From Bathynomus jamesi (lineage: Eukaryota > Arthropoda > Malacostraca > Isopoda > Cirolanidae): a DNA stretch of 64,000 nt. The stretch lies in assembly GCA_023014485.1 (NCBI GenBank), contig JAJOZX010009478.1, forward strand, positions 18,501-82,500. The letters are read 5' to 3'. The translations under genes and the position numbers were made by a program. The notes under the pieces were generated by a model. That model worked only from the letters and a program-made list of their open reading frames with translations, was not told where the DNA came from and did no database searches. Shown here piece after piece: positions 50,764 through 62,620 of this stretch. The stretch's first letter is position 1. Every line of letters begins with the position of its first letter.

Positions 50764-51218
50764 ACTTGAACTCTATCAAGTATTTCTATAAATCTCTGGG
50801 GCGGTTGCCCGTCTTGGCGCAACCTTCTGACTTGACCTCTTATCAAGTATTCTGAAACTGTCTGACTTCAAATAAAACTCTGACTTGAGCTCTATCAAGT
50901 ATTTCTATAAAAATCTCTGGGCGGTTGTCCATCTTGGCCCAACCTTCTGACTTGACCTCTTATCAAGTATTCTGAAACTAACGTGAAATTAACTGAAAAT
51001 GGAAAATGACTGCACTTGATCTCTATTCAAGTGGAGACGATTAACCTCTGTTTTGGTTGACCCTCTTGGTGAACCGACTTACTTGAAATGCAATCAAGTA
51101 TCTCTATAACTTAAACTGTCTAACTTGAAATTAACTGAAAATGGAAAATGACTGCACTTGATCTCTATTCAAGTGGAGACGATTAACCTCTGTTTTGGTT
51201 GACCCTCTTGGTGCAACC
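50764..51218. repeat. Hairpin domain (unit 10)
   Basis: Four modules, with 'ggtgaacc' in the third G stem; the other stems are intact. Confidence 0.78.
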
Positions 51219-54200
51219 TTCTGACCTCAGAAACTCTTCAAAAACTGACTTCAAAAATGACTTCAAAAAATGACTTCAAAATTACTTCAAGTATCTCTAT
51301 AAATCTATAAACTCTCTGTAAATTCTCTCTCTTTCTTAATTTGCAAGTGAATTCAATTCAGTAATTGAAAAAAATTTGCAAACAAAAAAAAAAAAAAAAA
51401 TGTAAACAATATTTCATTCTAATGTACGGGAAGGTACATAAAATAAAATTATTCTATACTGAATATAACAGTGAAATAACTCTTGAAATTAACTCTCTTT
51501 GAAATTAACTCTCTTTGAAATTAACTCTCTTGAAATTAACTCTCTTGAAATTAACTCTCTTTGAAATTAACTGTTTCAATAAAAACAAATGTATCACTGG
51601 TGTCTGAAGTGTTCACTGTGTTTTGTGTTAAATTCTGGATCCATACTAAATATTAACTGTTAATAATACGGACTTTTCAAGTGTTTATAAATTTCTTAAA
51701 AACAAACAAACTCTGTACTTAACAAAATTTTCCACGGGCGAAATCCTCAGAGACGTGTCCTGAAGACGTCTTCCTGGCTACTTCTTCTTGGATGAAAACT
51801 AGGCGTGGAGAACTTGGAGTCGTGAGACACCGGTTCAAGGGTGGATGTTACGAACTAGAAGTCGTGACACGCCGGTCAACTGGTTTTATCCTGATGCAGG
51901 GTAATTTCTATCTTGGCCAAAGAGTGGCCTCTTGTTAAAATCTTCTTGTTAAAATCTTCTTGTTAAAATTTTCTTGTTAAAATCTGTTAAGATCCTGGTA
52001 AAGGGTCGCCAGTTGTTAACCCCTCCGTCTATGGCCCTGAGTCGGTTCGGAATCGACGGGGGTTCTGGTAAGGAGGCAAGCAACGAATATTTCTTCTATA
52101 ACATTCTAATTCTTTTCGGTCGCCTCTGGTTAAACTCTTGGCTACAGACTCGCCAGACTGTTATGCCAATATCTTCTATGGTGCTTGGGTTGTCTCTTAA
52201 TTTGGGCAAAGGGTCGCCAATTTTTAATTCTTCTCTTGCTATAATACTCTGATACTTTCTCTTGGTACTAAAATTATCGACTTTTCTGACTAAGTTCTTC
52301 TGAAGAGAGCACGGCTCGAAGGGGAAAATAAAAAGTTTCTCTTACATTTAGTTTACTTCTCAAAATGTACAGGTAGTGCTCTGAATTTACAAGGGTAGAG
52401 GTTCGACCTCTTTCGACCATGGCTCAGGCCGGAATCTAAAAAAAACTAAGGAGGCAAGGGGCCTCTGCCCCCTCCTCGCAGCAAGGCTGCTAACAAGGGA
52501 GGCTCGTAATGAAGTGCTCCAATGAAGTACTAATCTGAAGAGCAATAATGAAGAAGTCTAATGAAGAAGTGCTGTAATTTTACAAGTACATGTATAATAT
52601 AAACCTAAATGTTGGGGGACGACAGTTGAAGGTTAAGTTCCCCCCCTTTTAAACACATGATCAGATGGTTTGAAAAATTTCAACTAAAAATAATTAAAAA
52701 AATAAAAATAAAAACTAATCGTATATTTTTGCCGAATCTTCATTTCTGAAGGCGATATCATTTCGTAATAGTACACATAAGTACAAATTAAGTACACGAC
52801 TGAGTACGTATTAATTTTGGTTCATTACAATTACGATTACAATTATGGATTACTTCATATTCACTTATTGTTTAATTACACTTCCATTTTAAAGTACATT
52901 GTTACATTACCGTATATATTAAATCATTACAGTTAATTACAGTTTCAATGAAGTACATTACGTCGTTTACCATTCTTACAGTGTTTTTATATATTTATAT
53001 ATGGTTATACTATATGGTTATACTAGATGGTTATACTAGATGGTTATACTAGATGGTTATATATATGGTTATTAGTACAACACAAGTACATGAGACATGA
53101 CACACATGATATAACATAATATGTTATAATATGTTATAAATTTGAAATCAGAGCGAGAGGACGAATTTTTATCTTTGAAGCGTTCGAATCTGTCGTCGTG
53201 AGCGGAATTCGATCTTAGTAAGCATTTATGAATATCTTGAGGGGTGAACGCACTTGAAAAAAATAATAAAAAAACAATACGAGAACGAATTTTTGCGTTT
53301 TCGAACGAAGGCCTAAAGTTTCGCGCTTCACAAATTGACTCGAGTAAAAAATGAATATTTAATAAAATTTATATAGGATAATGATCACGGGGAATTAATG
53401 ACGGGAAAACGTGACGTATGGATGAATATGGTTGAATAATAATGTTTATACTACATAACACCACAACCTTATTACTAAAGAATTTACCATACATTGAATA
53501 CGGAAGATGTCCAAATACTAAGAACGTGATTCAGTGTACAAAGTATGGGAAACGTAAAGAGAATAAAGTTATTTTATGACGTCATAGTGTATAAGTCATT
53601 ATTAGAAAAGATGAATTAGAGAAATACAGTAATGAATAAAGAAGTATAAATCGAAATTCTATCCAAAACTCGCTTAGGCGATTTTGGTTTCTTATGTAAA
53701 AATGGACATTCGCACATAAAAACTATACAAACATAATTACTGCATGAAGACAATGAATCCATATAATGATGGTATTTGAATTGTTCATTGTTCACTTTTT
53801 ACAGTGTTTCCCCCTCCAAAATGGTATTAATACAATAATATAATACAATTAATACAATACAAATGAGAAAATAACATCCTAACAGGGTACCATTAATACA
53901 ATACAATGAGAAAATAACATCCTAACTACTTCAAGTTAGATGACGAATTTTTCTTTACATTACAAATTTTTATACAGAACAAGTGTTATTATATAATATA
54001 AAAAAAAATTCAAAGGTTAATACTTTAATTTTAGACAAACAATTAAGTTAGACAAACAATGATATGGTTAAAATTTTTACCAAATTTTATTTTTTTCTGT
54101 GGGTATAAATTATGTACATAATGAATAGAGTAGATAAAAGGGAAAAATGTAAATCGTACAATCTATAAGTTAATTTTTATGACTAGTGTAGGTAAAAATA

Positions 54201-55879
54201 GAATTACGTAATCGATGATGTATAGACCTGTCGTCTAGTGTGTATTTGGGTGTATTAGGTGCAAAGTGTGCATTTTATAATTTCGAGACACAGATTAGCT
54301 GATAGGGTTGTTCAAGTAACTGAATAAATGCATGAGCAAGATATATTAGAAAGCAAAAATGATTAAGACTAAATAGCATAGTTTGCACTTACGTAATGAA
54401 ATAGTTTTATTGTGATATTCAATGATTTTAGCATAAGGTTTGTATGTATATATAGTATATATAGTGTGCATACATGCGTTTTTATTGACTGTTATAGGTA
54501 CTTGGAAGCTTTTTGAATGAACAAAGTTTAAAAATAATGTATAATAATTTAAGATGGGTTTAGGGTTATAAAATATTTTAAGTTTAAGTCAATCATTGTT
54601 ATTATTATTATTATTATTATTATAAAATCTTTTAAGTTCAAGGTAGTATTTAAGTATTTAATTAAATCAGTTACACGAATTAAGGTAATAAAAAAAGACG
54701 TACTTAGAAGACCTTACGAGTAATGACAGTAACTCTCACGGTTTTAAAATTGAATTTCGACAAACAATTAAATTCGACTACTAAAATTCATAACCATATA
54801 CTGTAGTAGTATGTCAATTTGACTATAATTTTCGTTTGATACCTTACAAATGGTACAATAACAATTTAAGGACAGTTACTCACGATTAATTGAACAATAT
54901 AAAATTAAAAATACAAATTAAGATAGAGATCAATTATGCATTTTAATGAGCTAACATAATTTTATAATATTCTTAAAAATAAAAGTAATCGAACCATAGA
55001 TGAATTTCGGCCAAGAATAAAAAAGTTATTGAAATGGAAGGAAAGCATTTCGAACAATCTTTTCTTTAATAATTTCAGGTAAATTTTCCATTAAAAATTA
55101 TTTTTATATAATAAAAAAAATATATTAAAAAGGTTTAATAATTTTGCATGTTAAGTAGAAAAATTATACTCTTTCGTTGAATGTTGATAGAATTTGAATT
55201 ATTGATATTTTGGTCTGAAAACTTGTTTGCATATGATAAATACATGTTTTTATTGTGTAGAAGTTTTATTAAAATTAAATGACAAAAAGAACAAACAACT
55301 GAAATTTAGGGTATGTGCGATCATACGGGGAATTGAGTGACTAAGCAGGGGGTATAAGTTTGAAATTGACAATACGTCTTTCGTGAGCACTTTGCTCTTT
55401 AAAAAAAAGATTGCTTGTCACACTACTTAAAAATTAAAAAAAGTTCAACAAACGGAGGGACGGCATGTTCCTCATATACATTACAATAATTACCAAAATC
55501 GTTACAACCTTTGTAAAAACGGTTTTGTTACAAATAATGAATTTCATAACTCTATATTTATATACGCAAAACTGGCATGAAAAGAAAAGACAAATCGGTC
55601 AATTTCCTTCTCACAACAACAACAAGAAAGGTTAACTAAAGACGCAACCCTGTCAATTCAGGTTGAATTAAATTCTCTTTTACACACAAAAAAAGGTTGA
55701 ATTAAATTCTTAACTTAAATTTTTCTTAAATTAAATTCTCTTAAAATTACAAAGAAAAAGTTGAATTCAATTGACTGCATTGAAAACTAACTTGGGGCTC
55801 GAATAAAAATGACTTGGGACTTGGAATACTTGGGACTCGGACGAATACTTGGAATAATACTGACTTGGAAGAAAACTGT

Positions 55880-55941
55880 GACTTGAAAAATAACTTCGAC
55901 TTGAAAAATAACTTCGACTTGAAAAATAACTTCGACTTGAA
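55880..55941. repeat. 18-bp minisatellite, 3 copies (unit 11)
   Basis: Three perfect copies plus a partial. This is the one exception to the four-unit copy-number pattern, which would predict four. Confidence 0.95.
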
Positions 55942-55968
55942 CTCTCTAACTTCAAATAAAACTCTCTG

Positions 55969-56424
55969 ACTTGAACTCTATCAAGTATTTCTATAAATCT
56001 CTGGGGCGGTTGCCCGTCTTGGCGCAACCTTCGACTTGACCTCTTATCAAGTATTCTGAAACTGTCTGACTTCAAATAAAACTCTGACTTGAGCTCTATC
56101 AAGTATTTCTATAAAAATCTCTGGGCGGTTGTCCATCTTGGCGCAACCTTCTGACTTGACCTCTTATCAAGTATTCTGAAACTAACGTGAAATTAACTGA
56201 AAATGGAAAATGACTGCACTTGATCTCTATTCAAGTGGAGACGATTAACCTCTGTTTTTGGTTGACCCTCTTGGTGCAACCGACTTACTTGAAATGCAAT
56301 CAAGTATCTCTATAACTTAAACTGTCTAACTTGAAATTAACTGAAAATGGAAAATGACTGCACTTGATCTCTATTCAAGTGGAGACGATTAACCTCTGTT
56401 TTGGTTGACCCTCTTGGTGCAACC
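55969..56424. repeat. Hairpin domain (unit 11)
   Basis: Four modules with all G stems intact, as in units 1, 2 and 6. Confidence 0.8.
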
Positions 56425-59400
56425 TTCTGACTCAAAACTCACTTCAAAAACTGACTTCAAAAATGACTTCAAAAAATGACTTCAAAATTACTTCAAGTAT
56501 CTCTATAAATCTATAAACTCTCTGTAAATTCTCTCTCTTTCTTAATTTGCAAGTGAATTCAATTCAGTAATTGAAAAAAATTTGCAAACAAAAAAAAAAA
56601 AAAAATGTAAACATATTTCATTCTAATGTACGGGAAGGTACATAAAATAAAATTATTCTATACTGAATATAACAGTGAAAATAACTCTCTGAAATTAACT
56701 CTCTTTGAAATTAACTCTCTTGAAATTAACTCTCTTGAAATTAACTCTCTTGAAATTAACTCTCTTTGAAATTAACTGTTTCAATAAAAACAAATGTATC
56801 ACTGGTGTCTGAAGTGTTCACTGTGTTTTGTGTTAAATTCTGGATCCATACTAAATATTAACTGTTAATAATAAGGACTTTTCAAGTGTTTATAAATTTC
56901 TTAAAAACAAACAAACTCTGTACTTAACAAAATTTTCCACGGGCGAAATCCTCAGAGACGTGTCCTGAAGACGTCTTCCTGGCTACTTCTTCTTGGATGA
57001 AAACTAGGCGTGGAGAACTTGGAGTCGTGACACACCGGTTCAAGGGTGGATGTTACGAACTAGAAGTCGTGACACGCTGGTCAACTGGTTTTATCCTGAT
57101 GCAGGGTAATTTCTATCTTGGCCAAAGAGTGGCCTCTTGTTAAAATCTTCTTGTTAAAATCTTCTTGTTAAAATTTCTTGTAAAATCTGTTAAGATCCTG
57201 GTAAAGGGTCGCCAGTTGTTAACCCCTCCGTCTATGGCCCTGAGTCGGTTCGGAATCGACGGGGGTTCTGGTAAGGAGGCAAGCAACGAATATTTCTTCT
57301 ATAACATTCTAATTCTTTTCGGTCGCCTCTGGTTAAACTCTTGGCTACAGACTCGCCAGACTGTTATGCCAATATCTTCTATGGTGCTTGGGTTGTCTCT
57401 TAATTTGGGCAAAGGGTCGCCAATTTTTAATTCTTCTCTTGCTATAATACTCTGATACTTTCTCTTGGTACTAAAATTATCGACTTTTCTGACTAAGTTC
57501 TTCTGAAGAGAGCACGGCTCGAAGGGGAAAATAAAAAGTTTCTCTTACATTTAGTTTACTTCTCAAAATGTACAGGTAGTGCTCTGAATTTACAAGGGTA
57601 GAGGTTCGACCTCTTTCGACCATGGCTCAGGCCGGAATCTAAAAAAAACTAAGGAGGCAAGGGGCCTCTGCCCCCTCCTCGCAGCAAGGCTGCTAACAAG
57701 GGAGGCTCGTAATGAAGTGCTCCAATGAAGTACTAATCTGAAGAGCAATAATGAAGAAGTCTAATGAAGAAGTGCTGTAATTTTACAAGTACATGTATAA
57801 TATAAACCTAAATGTTGGGGGACGACAGTTGAAGGTTAAGTTCCCCCCCTTTTAAACACATGATCAGATGGTTTGAAAAATTTCAACTAAAAATAATTAA
57901 AAAAATAAAAATAAAAACTAATCGTATATTTTTGCCGAATCTTCATTTCTGAAGGCGATATCATTTCGTAATAGTACACATAAGTACAAATTAAGTACAC
58001 GACTGAGTACGTATTAATTTTGGTTCATTACAATTACGATTACAATTATGGATTACTTCATATTCACTTATTGTTTAATTACACTTCCATTTTAAAGTAC
58101 ATTGTTACTTACCGTATATATTAAATCATTACAGTTAATTACAGTTTCAATGAAGTACATTACGTCGTTTACCATTCTTACAGTGTTTTTATATATTTAT
58201 ATATGGTTATACTATATGGTTATACTAGATGGTTATACTAGATGGTTATACTAGATGGTTATTATATATGGTTATTAGTACAACACAAGTACATGAGACA
58301 TGACACACATGATATAACATAATATGTTATAATATGTTATAAATTTGAAATCAGAGCGAGAGGACGAATTTTTATCTTTGAAGCGTTCGAATCTGTCGTC
58401 GTGAGCGGAATTCGATCTTAGTAAGCATTTATGAATATCTTGAGGGTGAACGCACTTGAAAAAAAATAATAAAAAAAACAATACGAGAACGAATTTTTGC
58501 GTTTTCGAACGAAGGCCTAAAGTTTCGCGCTTCACAAATTGACTCGAGTAAAAAATGAATATTTAATAAAATTTATATAGGATAATGATCACGGGGAATT
58601 AATGACGGGAAAACGTGACGTATGGATGAATATGGTTGAATAATAATGTTTATACTACATAACACCACAACCTTATTACTAAAGAATTTACCATACATTG
58701 AATACGGAAGATGTCCAAATACTAAGAACGTGATTCAGTGTACAAAGTATGGGAAACGTAAAGAGAATAAAGTTATTTTATGACGTCATAGTGTATAAGT
58801 CATTATTAGAAAAGATGAATTAGAGAAATACAGTAATGAATAAAGAAGTATAAATCGAAATTCTATCCAAAACTCGCTTAGGCGATTTTGGTTTCTTATG
58901 TAAAAATGGACATTCGCACATAAAAACTATACAAACATAATTACTGCATGAAGACAATGAATCCATATAATGATGGTATTTGAATTGTTCATTGTTCACT
59001 TTTTACAGTGTTTCCCCCTCCAAAATGGTATTAATACAATAATATAATACAATTAATACAATACAAATGAGAAAATACATCCTAACAGGGTACCATTAAT
59101 ACAATACAATGAGAAAATAACATCCTAACTACTTCAAGTTAGATGACGAATTTTTCTTTACATTACAAATTTTTATACAGAACAAGTGTTATTATATAAT
59201 ATAAAAAAAAATTCAAAGGTTAATACTTAATTTTAGACAAACAATTAAGTTAGACAAACAATGATATGGTTAAAATTTTTTACCAAATTTTATTTTTTTC
59301 TGTGGGTATAAATTATGTACATAATGAATAGAGTAGATAAAGGGAAAAATGTAAATCGTACAATCTATAAGTTAATTTTTATTGACTAGTGTAGGTAAAA

Positions 59401-61067
59401 TAGAATTACGTAATCGATGATGTATAGACCTGTCGTCTAGTGTGTATTTGGGTGTATTAGGTGCAAAGTGTGCATTTTATAATTTCGAGACACAGATTAG
59501 CTGATAGGGTTGTTCAAGTAACTGAATAAATGCATGAGCAAGATATATTAGAAAGCAAAAATGATTAAGACTAAATAGCATAGTTTGCACTTACGTAATG
59601 AAATAGTTTTATTGTGATATTCAATGATTTTAGCATAAGGTTTGTATGTATATATAGTATATAGTGTGCATACATGCGTTTTTATTGACTGTTATAGGTA
59701 CTTGGAAGCTTTTTGAATGAACAAAGTTTAAAAATAATGTATAATAATTTAAGATGGGTTTAGGGTTATAAAATATTTTAAGTTTAAGTCAATCATTGTT
59801 ATTATTATTATTATTATTATATAAAATCTTTTAAGTTCAAGGTAGTATTTAAGTATTTAATTAAATCAGTTACACGAATTAAGGTAATAAAAAAAGACGT
59901 ACTTAGAAGACCTTACGAGTAATGACAGTAACTCTCACGGTTTTAAAATTGAATTTCGACACAATTAAATTCGACTACTAAAATTCATAACCATATACTG
60001 TAGTAGTATGTCAATTTGACTATAATTTTCGTTTGATACCTTACAAATGGTACAATAACAATTTAAGGACAGTTACTCACGATTAATTGAACAAATAAAA
60101 TTAAAAATACAAATTAAGAATAGAGATCAATTATGCATTTTAATGAGCTAACATAATTTTAATATTCTTAAAAATAAAAGTGAATCGAACCATAGATGAA
60201 TTTCGGCGAAGAATAAAAAAGTTATTGAAATGGAAGGAAAGCATTTCGAACAATCTTTTCTTTTAATAATTTCAGGTAAATTTTCCATTAAAAATTATTT
60301 TTATATAATAAAAAAAATATATTAAAAAGGTTTAATAATTTTTGCATGTTAAGTAGAAAAATTATACTCTCGTTGAATGTTGATAGAATTTGAATTATTT
60401 GATATTTTGGTCTGAAAACTTGTTTGCATATGATAAATACATGTTTTTGTGTAGAAGTTTTATTAAAATTAAATGACAAAAAAGAAAAACAACTGAAATT
60501 TAGGGTATGTGCGATCATACGGGGAATTGAGTGACTAAGCAGGGGTATAAGTTTGAAATTGACAATACGTCTTTCGTGAGCACTTTGCTCTTTAAAAAAA
60601 GATTGCTTGTCACACTACTTAAAAATTAAAAAAAGTTCAACAAACGGAGGGACGGCATGTTCCTCATATACATTACAATAATTACCAAAATCGTTACAAC
60701 CTTTGTAAAAACGGTTTTGTTACAAATAATGAATTTCATAACTCTATATTTATATACGCAAAACTGGCATGAAAAGAAAAGACAAATCGGTCAATTTCCT
60801 TCTCACAACAAAACAAAGAAAGGTTAACTAAAGACGCAACCCTGTCATTCAGGTTGAATTAAATTCTCTTTTACAACACAAAAAAGGTTGAATTAAATTC
60901 TTAACTTAAATTTTTCTTAAATTAAATTCTCTTAAATTACAAAGAAAAAGTTGAATTCAATTGACTGCATTGAAAACTAACTTGGGGCTCGAAATAAAAA
61001 TGACTTGGGACTTGGAATACTTGGGACTCGGAATACTTGGAATAATACTGACTTGGAAGAAAACTGT

Positions 61068-61163
61068 GACTTGAAAAATAACTTCGACTTGAAAAATAAC
61101 TTCGACTTGAAAAATAACTTCGACTTGAAAAAAACTTCGACTTGAAAATAACTTCGACTTGAA
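61068..61163. repeat. 18-bp minisatellite, 5 copies (unit 12)
   Basis: Five copies, the last two with one base missing each. Confidence 0.93.
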
Positions 61164-61190
61164 CTCTCTAACTTCAAATAAAACTCTCTG

Positions 61191-61646
61191 ACTTGAACTC
61201 TATCAAGTATTTCTATAAATCTCTGGGGCGGTTGCCCGTCTTGGCGCAACTTCTGACTTGACCTCTTATCAAGTATTCTGAAACTGTCTGACTTCAAATA
61301 AAACTCTGACTTGAGCTCTATCAAGTATTTCTATAAAAATCTCTGGGGCGGTTGTCCATCTTGGCCCAACCTTCTGACTTGACCTCTTATCAAGTATTCT
61401 GAAACTAACGTGAAATTAACTGAAAATGGAAAATGACTGCACTTGATCTCTATTCAAGTGGAGACGATTAACCTCTGTTTTGGTTGACCCTCTTGGTGAA
61501 ACCGACTTACTTGAAATGCAATCAAGTATCTCTATAACTTAAACTGTCTAACTTGAAATTAACTGAAAATGGAAAATGACTGCACTTGATCTCTATTCAA
61601 GTGGAGACGATTAACCTCTGTTTTGGTTGACCCTCTTGGTGCAACC
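61191..61646. repeat. Hairpin domain (unit 12)
   Basis: Four modules. The first G stem loses a base ('gcgcaactt'), and 'ggtgaaacc' affects the third. Confidence 0.78.
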
Positions 61647-62620
61647 TTCTGACTTCAGAAACTCACTCAAAAAAAATGACTTCAAAAATGACTTCAAAAA
61701 TGACTTCAAAATTACTTCAAGTATCTCTCTAAATCTATAAACTCTCTGTAAATTCTCTCTCTTTCTTAATTTGCAAGTGAATTCAATTCAGTAATTGAAA
61801 AAAATTTGCAAACAAAAAAAAAAAAAAAATGTAAACAATATTTCATTCTAATGTACGGGAAGGTACATAAAATAAAATTATTCTATACTGAATATAACAG
61901 TGAAAATAACTCTCTTGAAATTAACTCTCTTTGAAATTAACTCTCTTTGAAATTAACTCTCTTGAAATTAACTCTCTTGAAATTAACTCTCTTTGAAATT
62001 AACTGTTTCAATAAAAACAAATGTATCACTGGTTCTGAAGTGTTCACTGTGTTTTGTGTTAAATTCTGGATCCATACTAAATATTAACTGTTAATAATAC
62101 GGACTTTTCAAGTGTTTATAAATTTCTTAAAAACAAACAAACTCTGTACTTAACAAAATTTTCCACGGGCGAAATCCTCAGAGACGTGTCCTGAAGACGT
62201 CTTCCTGGCTACTTCTTCTTGGATGAAAACTAGGCGTGGAGAACTTGGAGTCGTGAGACACCGGTTCAAGGGTGGATGTTACGAACTAGAAGTCGTGACA
62301 CGCTGGTCAACTGGTTTTATCCTGATGCAGGGTAATTTCTATCTTGGCCAAAGAGTGGCCTCTTGTTAAAATCTTCTTGTTAAAATCTTCTTGTTAAAAT
62401 CTTCTTGTTAAAATCTGTTAAGATCCTGGTAAAGGGTCGCCAGTTGTTAACCCCTCCGTCTATGGCCCTGAGTCGGTTCGGAATCGATGGGGGTTGTGGT
62501 TAGGAGGCAAGCAACGGATATTTCTTCTATAACATTCTAATTCTTTTCGGTCGCCTCTGGTTAAACTCTTGGCTACAAACTCGCCAGACTGTTATGCCAA
62601 TATCTTCTATGGTGCTTGGG

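Larger units (their letters stand above)
46988..52191. repeat. Macrosatellite unit 10 (5204 bp)
   Basis: Tenth copy. It has three 18-bp copies, the B haplotype ('gaacaatataaaatt' near 49686, 'cggccaag', 'ctctttcg', 'catatg'), (ATT)6, and GCCGG at the marker near 51873. It has the missing base in 'ggacattgcac' near 48505, shared with units 2 and 6. It stands four units from unit 6 and eight from unit 2, which is strong evidence for the four-unit higher-order repeat. Confidence 0.97.
52192..57394. repeat. Macrosatellite unit 11 (5203 bp)
   Basis: Eleventh copy. It has three 18-bp copies, where units 3 and 7 have four. It carries B-type markers ('gaacaatataaaatt' near 54893, 'cggccaag', 'ctctttcg') but the non-B 'acatgttttt' near 55242, so a switch between types lies at about 55.2 kb. 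It has a private three-base insertion in 'ctcggacgaatac' near 55838. The marker near 57075 is GCTGG, not the GCGG of units 3 and 7. Confidence 0.97.
57395..62620. repeat. Macrosatellite unit 12 (about 5226 bp)
   Basis: Twelfth and last complete copy. It has five 18-bp copies. It begins a B-like tract ('gaacaaataaaatt' near 60088 and 'gtgaatcg') but switches to A-type within about 30 bases ('cggcgaag', 'ctctcg', 'catg'). The last 130 bases (from 62488) carry clustered substitutions absent from all other units. The boundary to unit 13 is approximate, because two bases are missing at the anchor ('gggttctctt'). Confidence 0.96.
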
